A DNA stretch of 64,000 bases from Beaufortia kweichowensis. Taxonomy: Eukaryota; Chordata; Actinopteri; Cypriniformes; Gastromyzontidae. The translations under genes and the position numbers were made by a program. The DNA lies in contig CM032795.1 of the NCBI GenBank assembly GCA_019155185.1, positions 14,053,795 through 14,117,794 of the forward strand. Reading direction: 5' to 3'. This document shows, piece after piece, positions 48,572 to 62,002 of the stretch (its first letter is position 1; every line of letters begins with the position of its first letter). Under the pieces are notes generated by a model. The model was not told the origin of the DNA and made no database searches. It saw nothing but the letters and a program-made list of their open reading frames with translations.

Positions 48572-51223
48572 TCCTTTCTTTCCGTCTCTCCCTTGCCTCT
48601 GTTTCTATCTCTCTTTCTGTCACACACACAGACTCCAAGTGCATCACATGTGATGCAGTAATCATTTCACAGGATGGTACCAGGGGATGCCAATGCGCCG
48701 TCTGCCACTATGCCTGACGGGAATTAAAGATGAGAGGGAGAAAAGGAGAAAGAAGAAAAAATGTAGAAGGAAAGAAAGACAGAGGAGAGGCTGATCTATC
48801 AGTCATCTTTGGCCATGTCAATTAATCACATCACAGAACCTTTTTGACTAAATAGAAGTAACTCTCAAATAAAGAATTAATACACTAAAGAAAGTAAAAA
48901 TAATAGGAAAGCACATTTACAAACACTTTGCATGATATATCTTCATCATCTGTTTTTGCATACACAGGAGAGCGACATCTTAGTGCTTTGCCAATCTTCA
49001 TCTGTCACTTATGCCTAATGGAATTAAATAGTCTATAATGAGCTAATTACTATGCCGTGAAATTTGTTGACTGTTCAAATGCCAGTCATGGCTTATACCA
49101 GTGACACCCGACTGTAACTTATGTCCCCATTTCATTATGATCATTATGAATCATATAATTCCAAGTGACATTTTTCCCAGAAGCAGTTACTTCAAACAGA
49201 AAATGAAGAAAGTTTTATGAAAAAATGAATTTCGCACCACCAATAGTCACCAAAAAGATTCCAAATATGAGAACACCATTAACTTCCATCCTTGCAGTTC
49301 ATATATTTCACATTATGTAATTTGTTTCTTGTGTTATTTTGTACGTTTGTGTGTCCCTTGGTATTCATTTTCTATGGTTTAATACTTGCGCCACTTTTAG
49401 GATAATTAGCACTTCCCAGTACAACATTTAACAGGCCTTGCAGATTTATCACTCACTCTGTGAAGGGTCTGTGGGACACAAAACTCTGTAATAAGGGCTA
49501 TTAGAGCTTTAGTCCAAGCACTGGTGTTTAATGCAAAAAATACTATGAGTGATGGAAAGTATTAGGAGGACAGAAAGAGGAAAGGAAAGGAAAGAAATAA
49601 AGAGGGAAGGGTGATGTAATTCAGGGGCAACCTTCAAAGAATATGAACTGTAGGCTACTGTATTTTTATAATGCACCACAAGATTATAAACAGAGAACAT
49701 AACCCTACACACTGCATTTCTGCTGTCAACATTTGCTCTTTCCACTCTTGTATATCAAAAAGTTGTCTCTGGTATAAGGTTAAATAACTAGTATAATTTA
49801 ACTGGAGATGAACCGGTGGCAAGCAGTTCTTGTAGCTGTGCAGTTCCACCTTTACATTCAGTTTACTGGTGTGTTTTTATACTATAGATAAATATGCAAA
49901 CACTGTTGTTTATCTGCAGTACTTTGGAAAAAACGGTTTAAATATAGATTGGACAGAGTGGGAGAAGACTGGACATTCAGACAGTGAGAGAAAAGGGAAA
50001 GAAGAATAATGTACTACAGTAGATTGTGAGAGACACATAAGACAAGGAAAAGAGAGAATAAGTTACCTTCAAGGCTGAGTAAAATCAGGGATACAAGGTA
50101 GTGGAGGATGTGTAAATTAAGGTGCAGAGAAAAAGAGAGAGGGATTGAATTGAAGCTGGTGTCATTGATAGCTAGGCTTCTACTGACAGAAGGGCCCTGT
50201 GGTAAGGAAAGGGCTTAGGTAGATATTGATTTTGAGAGCAGGCTGGTTTTGATTTACAAAGCCAAGGCTGCTTAAGCTGGCCAGTGTTCTTTTTTTGGTA
50301 TAAACAACTGCGAACTTCACTACCACAGCAACAGGGGATATATGAAGGGCCTTTCAGAAACAGACAGAGGAGGTATCAAAGAAAAGAAATTAGGTGTAAA
50401 TGAACAGAAAAAGCAACTGAAACTCAAACATAGCCCTAAATGAATGATTTTAGTGTGCATGCATGAACTAGGCAATTCCTCATCAATCTCAGTGTGAGAC
50501 ATTACAAACACCTGAGCTATTATTCTTGTGCAGAAGTCATCAGCTTATGTCACAACGCTACAGAGAGTGAGACTTATAGGAAACAGATCTGACTTTCTAA
50601 TTACACTTCACCTCCCTGTGATTACCTGCCCTATGAGACGAGCACGCTCACATGGGCGACTGATCTTAAAGTTTTCCCTTGATGAAGTACCCAAGCAGAG
50701 CATGTCCAGGTGATTAGTGTATTACCCTGGCTTTCTAACGGAGTCTAAACCTCTCGCCAGCTTGTATCTTTCTTTTAATGTCTATTTTTAATTTTATCCT
50801 CTTTTGTCAGTCATTTAATTTCAGCTCCCTGTTTCTCCCTGAGGTCCACTTACAATGTTTGTACCAAACTTTGTGGCAAAAACAGTCATAATAAAGGCTG
50901 TTATTTGCTGCCATACATTTAGAATTGACCTTTTTGCATATGAAATGAGAAATAGCTTCGGTACACTAGCACAGGCTGGGGTTTGCTATTGACTCTAATA
51001 CAGTTTTGGAGTGTCCTATCCTTTAATAACAGCTGCATTGAAGGGACCTTATTAAAAATAAACATCAGTCAATCCTCTTTAAGGGTGGATTCCTATAAAA
51101 GGAAATGCAGAGCAGCAATCAACACATACTTTTAGCTCTCATTAGCTCTTTTTGTGTTTAGAAATATTATCTATCCAACACTATACAACAAGTCCTATTG
51201 TTTATATGTAATGGTGTATATAG

Positions 51224-51350
51224 TAACATTTCACAATAAAGTTAAATGTGTTAACGTTATTAAATGCATTAGCTAACATGAACTAACAATGATCAACATA
51301 GTTTTTCAGCATGTATTAATATTTGTTAATGTTAATACAAGTGTAAATAT
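51224..51350. mobile_element. Fragment of a fish repeat rich in taac/gtta steps
   Basis: Contains taaatgcattagctaacatg and aactaacaatgatcaa, followed by gtattaatatttgttaatg. This resembles an abundant non-autonomous DNA element of cyprinids whose end reads taacatgaactaacaatg. Confidence 0.4.
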
Positions 51351-51381
51351 ATTAAACATGGTTTCTGTCTATATATTATAT

Positions 51382-51560
51382 TTACATTTACAATTAGGAA
51401 TTTAGCTGATGCTTTTATCCAAAGCGACTTACAAATTTAAGGAGACAATGAAGCAACATCATAAGAAGGCAAACAAAAATACAATACAATACAAGTGCTA
51501 TCGTAAGTTTACAGTGTTTCACAGTGCTAGATACTACCTGTAGAGATAAGAGGGTTAGTG
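51382..51560 (-). repeat. SINE/LINE2-type tail fragment
   Basis: Reads tagctgatgcttttatccaa then agcgacttacaaatttaagg and gagacaatgaagcaacat. It is the same family as the copy at 14.3 kb, and longer. Confidence 0.5.
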
Positions 51561-52989
51561 TTTCTTTTTTTTGGTGGTCAGGAATGTATATATAGACGGT
51601 ACTCTATAGTCTGTATATCTAGTAATGCGCTGTATTTAAGTTCTCATGTAAATGAATAAGATAACTTCAGTCTCTTATGACTAAGAGTCAGAATGGTCTG
51701 GAATTAGAAACAGAGGAGATCTACAGAGTTAGATATGAAACATCTTGGGCGGATGTGAATTCTGTCCAGAGGCAGTTCTGGTCCTCTGGGATATGTCATT
51801 TTTTGGCTGTTTGACCTTTTTTAAAAATTGTATCAGACCGAGGCCTACACTGGGACTAGAGATTAAAAAAGAAAACATGCCGGGAATTCTAAATGAAAGG
51901 TGTGCTTCAGTGTCTTAGTAAAATGAAATGCCTTTCAGCTGTTTCTCTGGGACTCAATGCCACAGTCTTGCTGTGTTATGACTGCAATTTCTTATTTGAA
52001 TATTTGAATAAAATTGGCAATATAATATAACATTGTAGTAATCCCTAAACAAATCAGCCATTACGCATAAAATTATATAATACTGGAGGGGTAAACTGTA
52101 CTTTATTTTTGACCTTAGATTAATATCACTTCAGCTTAATTTTGTTTGTTCCCATTATAGCCTTGAGAAAAAAATGATATGAGATCAGTGGCTTAACAAA
52201 AATGGAACTTTGAAGCACACAAACTAAAGAGAAACACCTTACAGAGAAGATGTATTTTGATAGCAGAGAAATAAGCAGAGGGCTTCTCTTATTTCTTCAT
52301 TTCTCTGCGGTTTGGTAGTGTATTTTATATATAATGCAGTGAGGAAATGTCAAATAAACAGCTCTCCCTCCACACCTTATCAACAGGAAGTGAAAGGAAC
52401 GTTTCTTGGTCACACACCAGGCCATTGAAATGCTTCTCTGCACAGAGAAACAGAGATCTGAAGAGAAACACAAACACATAAATAGAAGAAGTATTATTTT
52501 AAAGGAATTGTAATGGAAGGGCTAGTATGCACTAGACTCGTGGTTGAACTTCTGGAAGTAAAGTAAGTATTGGAGAAAGAATTTCACAGTATAAAAACAA
52601 GTTCTAAATCATCAATCATAAAAAGCAATCAATTAAACAAACAAGTAATTCTTTTTAAAACATGAGTACATCATTTCTACTACATCCACAGACGTTTGTT
52701 TATGTTCAACAGCCACAGAGTTCCTCCCGGCTCCAGGGAGGATGTGTCCCTCTGCAAACAGGATTCAAGTAAGAAAATCAAACAAAACATAGAAGGCAAA
52801 ACTACACTAAACAGATGTTGAGAGCAGGGAATATTCACTTTTTCATATTTATTATTGTCATATTTTTAAATTTGTGTAATCAGTATGTCACAGTAAATCT
52901 AAAGAGTTACATTACCGTTAAAACAGAGACAAGAGCAGACATTTATGGGAAAGATTATGTTATAATACTCTAAAACGCTACCGCACATT

Positions 52990-53045
52990 ATGCAGCACAG
53001 TAAACTTTCTCATTTGTAAGACGCTTTGGATAAAAGAGTCAGAAA
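52990..53045 (+). repeat. SINE tail fragment
   Basis: The forward strand has catttgtaagacgctttgga followed by taaaagagtc, the same conserved tail in the opposite orientation to the two copies above. Confidence 0.4.
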
Positions 53046-53514
53046 TAAAAAAGAAATCAATACTGAATTTATTCTCATGTACAAACTTGTGGAATCCATG
53101 GCAGAAGGAAATACTATTTTTTATTTCAATTTTGTTAACTTTAATCAAAATTGTTATGCTATTGCGGAAAAAAAAACATTGTTCACCATTAGTGTCAGTC
53201 ATAATTTTAGATGTTTGGACAGTAGACAGCAGGGATGAGAAGGAAGCAGTCATCGCTCATGATTACAGCTGCTGATGTCTACTGCAAAAATAAAAGATGT
53301 TCATATTAGTCAGCATTACACCCAATGCAGTATGTCAGAAAACAGTGCTGTCTTATTAGTGATGCTTTCTAAGTAACTTCAGCTCAAGAATTTCAGCAGT
53401 AATTCCAACAAGACTGCAGAGGATTGTGCCAAAGACTAACACCGGATGAATTTGCAAGCGATTAAAACCACAGCTAACCCAGCTAATTTCAGCTTTTAAT
53501 TAAATAAGGCCATT

Positions 53515-53705
53515 TTAAAGAAATAGTTCAGTACAAAATGAAAATTCTGTCTAATGTTGTTATTCCCCAGCATTTCATTAAAAAGACAAGATGTGAGACC
53601 TAGATACTTAGTCCCTATTCACCTTCATTGTATGGAGAAATAAATAGCACTGTCCTTCAAAATATCTCCTTTGTGTTCCACAGAAAAAAGAAACTTTTGG
53701 GTAAC
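53515..53705. mobile_element. Truncated copy of the same short DNA element
   Basis: Shows the left end (aaagaaatagttcagtac...aaaatgaaaattctgtc) and internal sequence (cattgtatggagaaataaat, ctcctttgtgttccacag), but no clear right end. Confidence 0.45.
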
Positions 53706-54632
53706 CTACTGTATCCGCATCAATTAAGTTTTTTCTAAAATGCCCAGTTCATACCATTTGCTATGATCCATCTCCAGAGGACAAAACTCCCAGCAAACTT
53801 AATATAATACCCGCAGAACAAACTCAATATGTATCCCTGAGTACCTCCCTTATTCTGTTACAATCATATTTTTCATAAATCTGTTTTTCTGAATGTAATT
53901 GTTGCCTCTTCTCAACTCCTAGGTTGTTTTGCTGCTCTCAGCGTTCTGTATTTGGCATCAATGGCAGGTGCTTAGTGCGGCATGACATGGAGAAGTTATA
54001 AAAGTGAAAAAAAGACTAATCTTATGTTTTTCTGGCTCAGTTCTAGTCGGAGTGATATAGCAATGCCCAGCTGTTAAAGAACTTAAATTCATAACCAAAA
54101 AGATAGTAAATCTACAGTACATCTTCAAATACTCAAAACTCATAGTTAATACTGACATACATATCTATTGCAGAGGTAGTTTGTATAATCATTGCACACA
54201 CTGTCCCTTTAAGATTTAAAATGAAACCGTATAATGTAGAAAAAGGGGAAGTAAAGCTATCCTCCCTATGTGCAGTGGTACCGACTGTTCCTAAGAGGAG
54301 AATGAACGCAGAACAAATAAGAGGAAGAGAATTTTTACACCTCAGATGAGTCCCGTTCAGATGTACACGCACTCACACTGTGGTGATAAAGGGTGATCAA
54401 TCTCCATCATCACAGTCGTTCACTGAAATAGGCATTAAACAGTGTGTCATTCCCCTGCCTCATTTGGTCACTCCACCACCCAAACACCTTCTCCTGCAAC
54501 ATCACGTCATCCTCTCCTCTTTTATCTTCTCTTTCGCTCTCCTCTCTACAACGTTCCTCTTTGCTCTTTACCTCTAACATCACTACTTTCCTGCTCAGCA
54601 TCTCCTTTCCTCATGTTTGTTTTTGCTTGTGA

Positions 54633-54636
<4 letters not shown>

Positions 54637-54669
<33 letters not shown>
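54637..54669. repeat. (CT)n microsatellite
   Basis: About 16 CT units at the end of a broader pyrimidine-rich stretch that begins near 54450. Confidence 0.95.
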
Positions 54670-54671
<2 letters not shown>

Positions 54672-55324
54672 GCAGTACCAGTGACTCAGCCTGCTCTTAC
54701 GCACCTCGCACATACACACAAACAAACAAACTTATACACAAACAACTCACCCTGACACATGCAAAGCACATGCCCACAGTCACCCTTCTCTCCCACACAC
54801 ACACAAATACATGCAAACGCAATTAAAACCCACACACAGCCGCTGACCTCTCAAAGCCCTCAGATGCCTCGAACGTAAAAAAATAAGAGTATGAACAATT
54901 ATTAGCGTTGACTACTGATATACGGATGGACATAATAATGTTTTAGGGGATGCAAATGCAACACTTAGTCAAACCTGTTGATGGGATGACAAGTAGTCAC
55001 GATGTGAGCTTACGACTGAGCCACCTCCTGCACAACACACAAATACACACACACCGAACGCCCTGCTGTTATTATGTTCCATCATTCATATTATTGAAAC
55101 AAACACCATCATATCATCACATGATGTCCACATGGATAAATTCAGAGTTTCCCATGTTTGTTTAATATATGGCATGTTGGTGGTCATAAAATAAACTATA
55201 TTTGTTATATTTGATATACTTTCCCTTTTTGTCATGTAGGCACAAAAATGTTCTTGTTCTTTCTTTTTTGTGTCCCTTTGGAACACAATGACAGTTTGAG
55301 GCTTTAAATAAAATGATGGCCTGA

Positions 55325-55328
<4 letters not shown>

Positions 55329-55374
<46 letters not shown>
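55329..55374. repeat. (GA)n microsatellite
   Basis: About 23 GA units. Confidence 0.95.
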
Positions 55375-55377
<3 letters not shown>

Positions 55378-55726
55378 CCAAAAACTGGCCGAACAATAAT
55401 GAAGATAGGGTGATATTTCAGGTGCAGGTGTGGAACAAAATATAGTTTCTATGTGAAAACCGTAATAAAATATCCTCATAATACTGTACGTCTTTATTAA
55501 ACCTACAATGTAGTCTTTGAAGAGATGAACAAAGAAGAAGACCAGTGAGATATAATGCTGATTTTGCTATGCAAAGGTTAGGCATGACCTCAGACATGCA
55601 AATGAGCTCATTTGGTAGTAGGAGACTCGGGTAGGCCATACACAAATCAATAGTTAAAGCAGAGCTTTGAAGTGCCGGGAAATGTAGTTTTAAAGTAAAT
55701 GTCAGCCATGTTACCATTGCTGTCCC

Positions 55727-55860
55727 TTTAGCTTAACTTGTAGGGCTGTGGGTTTGAATCCTAAGAAACACAAATGATGGCAAATTGCAAGCCTTTAATG
55801 CAGCATAATTGGTTTTGAATAAAAGCATCAGCATTAATTCCTGTAATGCTTGATGTTGTA
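55727..55860 (+). mobile_element. tRNA-derived SINE (DANA/V-SINE type)
   Basis: A degenerate tRNA-like head with a B-box match (gggtttgaatcct) is followed by gaaacacaaatgatggcaaa and the tail taattggttttgaataaaagc with catcagcatt. This order of head, body and tail matches the DANA/V-SINE class of fish SINEs. It is upstream of atp2a3. Confidence 0.55.
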
Positions 55861-56604
55861 ATACCGCTCATGCATTAATGAACATATGTTTGGTTTCATA
55901 GAGTGCAGATGGTATTTTTAAATGGCACTCAGTTATTCAATAGCCCCAAAGATACAAAATGTCAAGCCCATACATTAAGGATTCTGGGTAAGATACCACA
56001 ATCGTCTAGAGCCACAGATGCTAACCTTTAATGTCTGGGATTGAAACGGTAATATCTGTCCCAAAACAGATATGAAATGGCAACCAAAGGGATTTTGGAT
56101 TTATGTTCTGTAGCATATAAACTAAATCATCTAAATGTTCACTTGCAACAGTGCTGTGTGTTACACAATAAAACGTCTTTAGCAAACATTTGCAGAAATG
56201 TTGTGAAATATTATTTTTGTTCAGATTTGTAAAACAACCCAAACGATTATATTACTGCTCAGAGGTTGCTCTTTGTTTTTTGTAAAAGTCATATAAATGA
56301 CTCCTGTTTCTGATTCAGATCAACTCGTTCAATAAGGTCCATTTCTCCGCTCACACAGCCCACACTTTTATCCAAAATGTGCTCTGTTTCAAACAAGCAG
56401 GTCAATAAAACAGCTAATTGCTTCAATTATGTTATTAGCACTTAGCTGAGCTGCTGTATTTGTACCGAAGCTCAAATGCAGGAAGAGCTGGAAACACCTA
56501 GAAAGGCTATTGTAATTCACTCCCAAACCAAATGCATTAAATGAGCTATAGTTTTCCTCAAGCTCCATCAGGGTTCAGAAGCATCAAAGTTAACTGTTAA
56601 AGTG

Positions 56605-56745
56605 TCTTCCTAGCTAACAAAAATGTGTTCTAAAAACATTTTGATAATATTACTATTAAATTATGAAAACATAATTTCGGAATGTTTTTTTAATATATTT
56701 TTAAACGTGTTTTTTTAAAAACACTTTTTAACCCTAATGCAAATA
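56605..56745. repeat. Degenerate A/T-rich repeat of the aacattttgataa type
   Basis: Begins ctagctaacaaaaatgtgttc, then carries imperfect units related to the gaacgtt-type fish repeat. Boundaries are approximate. Confidence 0.3.
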
Positions 56746-59700
56746 CTTTTAGATTACTTTAAGATTTTTTTGCTGTGGAAATGTTGATTAAAATCTAACT
56801 ATGATTGTAGACTGTGTATTTTAACATTTATCCTGGGACATTGTTGATATCTTCTCTGAACCTCGATCCAGATGAGACACAATAGTCATTTTTCAGAAGC
56901 AATATCTGAGAAAGGAAACTTAAATGTCCTTATGCTGTTTATTTATCCAATACTGTCTAGGTGAAGCATTTGAACAATTGAGAGATGGAAATGACAACTA
57001 ACAATAAAGCAGGAGCCAGTACCATCTTTACCCCATACAATGTTTTTCTATAGGTACAAAGTCACAGTCATGTGCGTGAAACAAAGGCTTGTGAAAGGTG
57101 TTTTTCATTGTGTCCATGCAGGTGTTTTCGACAGATCTTTACAACAGTGAGGTCAGCTGTCCACGACAGAACAGAAAGACAGCCGTCATGCTCTTTCTCT
57201 CTGCTTTAACACATGCAAATCAAGCCACAGGGTATCTGCGCTGACAATCCTGCCCTGCTACCACAAAACACAAGTGACTGCATCAGTTCAGAAGTGCCAA
57301 AGTTAAACTTTCATGAACACCTTTCACCATCTTGTTCTGGTGGTCATTTGAGACAAAGTGAGACAAAGCCCATGGAACAAGTACATGCTTTAACATTTTC
57401 ATCTCACTTCTCCTCTGGAGCGTGCCGTGCCAAGCAGGATGAAAGCGGCATGTGTAACACCGCTGTGAAGCATGTGCTAATTATTCGGAGTCTCTCTTCT
57501 GTGCGTGAGCTAAACTCAACTCTGAGACACAGACAAATATAGTAGTAGCCAATCTGGTTTCATCTGTTGTGAAAGAAAACTTGTTTCTATTTGAAAGAGA
57601 TTGTTATCCATTCTTCAAACATACTGATCTAACAAAAGCTACAGTAGATGGTTTCAGATGAAATTCATCCTGTCATCTATAAAAGAAATACTTCACCAAA
57701 AAAATAAACATTTGTCATCAATAAATAATACCCATTTCAATTTTTGTGTTAATTACTTCACAGAGGTTAAGTGAACATGGTGTTTCGTTGGAGCAGTTTT
57801 CTGGTCCAACTTATTCTCTCTCAAATCGGTATTCCAAGGTTATATATAACGTAAAGACTACTGCCAAAGAAAGCCATTACTAATAAAGGTGACCTCTCAC
57901 TATTGCCAAGAAGAGAATATATCCTCCCTGCTATGCGTAAGATGGTAAAACTGCATTGTAGCCAGTGAAGGTCATGGCCAATGGCCAGTGGCCATCAAGC
58001 AAAACCAGTTATCATTAAAGAAGCGCACCAAGTGCATCTTAAAAATCTTCTACTTTCTCCCTATACAAACACACTGCACCCTTTTGTCCTAAAGTGTGCA
58101 ACAATAATCAGAGGAACAAGTACTGAAATACATAACTGAAGGGTACCAATTAGAATATACCGTATATGTGATTTTCTATGTCTAAAATGTACGTACAACA
58201 CAAAAAAAAACCCATACTGAATCAAAAATGAAAGAATACAGCAAAGAAAGATTTTAATGATATTGCCCTTGTTCTGTTTTAGGTTACTGCAGTTCTTTAG
58301 CCCTACATCAGCACTGCAGGCTTGTGATATTTTGAGGTTACCGTCTCACTGCAGAAACCGCAGAGCTGCACAGTTAAATCATATTAACATCACAAATACA
58401 CATCAAGATCTTGCCTTACATGAACATAATCTTTATAAATCACACCTTTTATCTTTGTACAGATGGAAGACTGTTCACATATAGATATCAAAAGCAGCGT
58501 TTTAATGGCATTTCTCCTCTTATAATTATACTTTTCAAAGAAAAGGCCACAAGGAATAATCTCAAACACATGAAAGAGAGGAAGCAGAGGAAGATTGGCA
58601 TCTTCACATTCACATCTGGATAAATTTAAAGGCAGAACTTATTCTTTATGTTTTGAGATATTTACAACTGAGATATTTGAAAACGATGACCTGTTATGTG
58701 CAGTTATGTGCAACGTGATATCACGGGAATTCTTACGTATTTTATGATGTGGCTAATATGATTCATACAAAACCATATGATTATTACAAAAAAAGCAATG
58801 GTAAAGACACATCCCTAACCCTAAAATCGATATGGTTACCTGGCATGGTTGTGACTGTTATTCACTTTGATAATGTTGAAGTGCTAGTCAACTCATATAA
58901 AGATGAACCTAAACATAAAGTTCTGGAAAATAAAACACAGTTTTATGCTTAGAATTATTAAGGTCTGTATTTAAAAGAGATGTTATGAGTAAGAAATTGC
59001 TGTTCTGTGTAGGTGAAGTGTTCACTGAGGACAGACGCAAAGCAGAACTTCACCTTAGCTTTATATACTGAAAGCATCTCTGATGACTTAAAAAGATTAA
59101 TAGTACAAATAAACCTTTGGAGCAAGACATAGAAAACGTGTTTTCTTTCCGTATTGTATGAATTTGAATGCGGTTATGAATCAAACTCATGCAGTATAGC
59201 CCTTAAGTGTTTTAAGTTACTACTAGGGAAGTAGGTGGCATTATGCAACCGACTCTAGAGACAGTCTACAAATCAGAGAAGAAATGAGAGAGCATAAGAT
59301 AGTGAAAGAAAGACTAGATCTCAGAGAAAGTCTTCACCCACAGCTTTACTTTGATCAGATAGACATTTGTGGGAAGCTGAGAAGAAAAGGTCAAACAATG
59401 TTTCTGGACTTTTTATACTTAGTCTTGCTTTTTTATTAACCTGCATTTCACTCCTATCGTCCTGCATTTGCTGAGAGAATATTTCTCTTTGTTTTGAGAA
59501 CAGAGCAGAAGCAGCAAAGGGAGGGATCTACATTTAAATACCCAAATCAGTTTAATCAAGTCTAGGAGATAATCTCTGTGTTCTAGGTATTGCTGATTTG
59601 GTGTAATGGAGCAAGACTTTTAACTGTCAGCATAATTACAGGTACATTAAATGTAAAACGCCGCAACTCATTTACTCAACTAATAGATGTGATGCATTCT

Positions 59701-59756
59701 TTTGCAAGCGGATGTAAAAATCACTAAATATTATTTAAGGCATGACATAAACCTCT

Positions 59757-59880
59757 TAAAGGAATAGCTCATCAAAAAAGTTAATTATTTTTAGCATTTA
59801 CTCACCCTCATGTCATTTGAAACCTGTGACTATCTTACTTCTGCAAGACAAAAAAGAAGATAATTTAACAAATATCAAAG
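59757..59880. mobile_element. Left-end fragment of the same short DNA element
   Basis: Reads taaaggaatagctcatcaaa and then catttactcaccctcatgtc, the diagnostic left part of the family, then fades out. Confidence 0.5.
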
Positions 59881-60965
59881 TCAATAGATTCACTTCATTA
59901 TGAATCACTTGAACTTGCTCATGAGTTTAAACTGAAATATAGAAAACACAGTATTAAACCTGTTAAATGTCACTGCAACCCTAGGCTATTTCACTATTCA
60001 CTTTAATGTTTCATAGCTGAATTCTAATCTAATGAATAATGAACTATATATTAATGGAAAGACTCAAAAGAAAGATTCAAAAATATTTTCATAACAATAA
60101 ACATAAGCTAAAAATTTAAAAAAGTTAATGTTCATATTATTATTAAAAACTACAATTTATTAAAAATATATCTTTTTAAATTAAAAAATGTCTAAATTGC
60201 ATCATGTGCATGCTCATTATTTGCAGTGATGATTATCAGGTTAAGCATTTTTACAGTAAAATCTTGTAATGACATCACTTGTGTTATTTACAGTACACTA
60301 CATCTGAAAGCACAGCATCACTCACAACAGAAAACTCTTTTCAGATACAGTATGTGTAAACATCGCAAGATGACTTGAGCTGTCACTGTGGTCGCCACAA
60401 CTACAACTTTCCAGGTTAAGAAAGTTCTCGCCAGTTCTGTGTGCTTATGTATCACGCTGTGTGTCTGCTCCTTTAATTGACCTGAGCTTGTGAAGTCGAC
60501 CTTGTTAAATAAAGGAATAAAGGAAAAGAACAAAGTGGCTTATAACAACAAGGCCTCCATGTAACACCCAAAAGCCCTTATTAAGAATCAAACATATGCT
60601 AAAGGAGAAATCAAATCTAAAGACTCCTGCATCTCTCCCAGCAATCAGACATGTTCTCTGTGATGTCCTTATATCTGGGTTAAAAGGCTGAATGGGGTCT
60701 CTCTCTCCTGGGTTATTTAAACAAGCCAATTAGCAGGCAGGTCTCTGAAGAAGTGACGCTTGGGAAACAGGAAGTAGGTCTCATTAGTATTGTGATGGGG
60801 CTTTCCTTTAATGAAGAGCTCTTGGATGTCTGTGACACCACATAGGTTATCACATGTGATGTCATTTCTGATCTGGTGATATGCTGTGATTGTGTGGAAG
60901 AATTGTAATTTCTCTGTTAATTACAAGATGTGTGTGTGTGAAGGTGTAAGAGAAGCTGAGCTTAC

Positions 60966-60987
60966 CTTCAGACCATCTGAGTCCAGC
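60966..60987 (-). CDS. Putative 22-bp micro-exon (exon C)
   Basis: Acceptor ttcccttag and a strong donor AAG|GTAAGC flank 22 bases. Read in phase from exon B it gives AGLRWSE. Segments this short arise often by chance, so the support comes only from being next to exons A and B on the same strand. Confidence 0.18.
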
Positions 60988-61138
60988 CTAAGGGAACTAC
61001 AATGAAGCATAACAACAGAGAATTGAAAACAAATGCAAATGCAAATATTCTCCCCACTAAACACACACACAAAAAGTCTTTTTCTCGTGTATTAATCAAA
61101 CCTGCAGTGTTTATTGCTTTTAGTCACCGCACACTCAC

Positions 61139-61220
61139 TGCAATGAGCTTCATTTCACTCGCCTCTTTCTGCTGCTGTTTAACTTTGCGGTCGGACATTA
61201 AAAACACATCAGGGCTGTAT
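61139..61220 (-). CDS. Putative internal exon of an unidentified gene (exon B)
   Basis: Bounded by an acceptor (aaatgtttcag) and a strong donor (GCA|GTGAGT). Only one frame is open: YSPDVFLMSDRKVKQQQKEA followed by SEMKLIA. It enters in phase 2, which matches exon A only if exon A uses its second donor. It could belong to the same gene. The family was not recognised; the lysine/glutamine-rich middle looks helical. Confidence 0.35.
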
Positions 61221-61734
61221 CTGAAACATTTAAAAAGACTGAGTCAGTTAATGAACTGGAAGAACAATATGGCTGACTGCTTTCTAAGTGATGATGGGCT
61301 GATGTAAGATCATTCGGAATATATATTCACAATGTGCATTTAGATTTGCACATTATATAAATATTAGTACATCTATTATTTTTGTAGGTGGCCAAAAGAG
61401 ACATGAAACATTATCGGATATAAAAGTCTCAAAATGGTGTAAAAGGAGATTTATCAGTGCAGTAGTTAATTATCAGGAGTTTAAAATTAGGTTAAAATTA
61501 AGTTTAAAATTAGGTTAGGTTTTGTGTTGGTAACGCTGATGTCGAGCCGACCGAGCGTGGTTTAGTCTGTAATCATGTTATTTTGTCTCATATGTCCCAA
61601 AATTGCTTATGACTGTACATATTGTTTTGATGCAAGCAGCATTGTCGTGATGTCATTTACCTGTAAATGCTTCACAGTAATAAGTTAGATGAAATGTACA
61701 GCTAACCCATTACCCTGCATACTGTAACAGGTCC

Positions 61735-61800
61735 TGTAACTTAACTTTAGGTTGCACTTGACGCTGCTTTATATAAATGCATTTGCCTAATGTGAAAAGT
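61735..61800 (+). repeat. Possible degraded SINE tail
   Basis: The text gacgctgctttatataaatg and catttgcctaatg resembles the tail gtcgctttggataaaagcg, tctgctaaatg with several changes. Weak. Confidence 0.25.
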
Positions 61801-62002
61801 CATGTTTGAAAGCATTATTAATTCTAACACTTCTATAACAAGGCCCGAATCGCAGATATCTACAGTACTCTTCACTTTCCTCTTTTTATCTCACTCCCTC
61901 TTTCCCCTGTTCCATATCCGAACCGTAGGTGTTAAAAACGAGTTTCACGCCATTCAGTGAAAAGTCTCGTCTATTTATAATTCATCAAACCCACTGTCTC
62001 AC

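Noticed and set aside
50060..50115. Minus-strand hydrophobic frame ending at a GTAACT donor
   Set aside because: No acceptor of reasonable quality, weak donor, AT-rich composition.
57418..57478. Minus-strand segment with a GTGAGA donor and open frames
   Set aside because: All three frames are open, so openness is uninformative, and the acceptor (aataattag) is poor in pyrimidines.
60318..60533. Minus-strand 71-codon frame with a hydrophobic stretch
   Set aside because: No matching acceptor and no recognisable family; probably chance.
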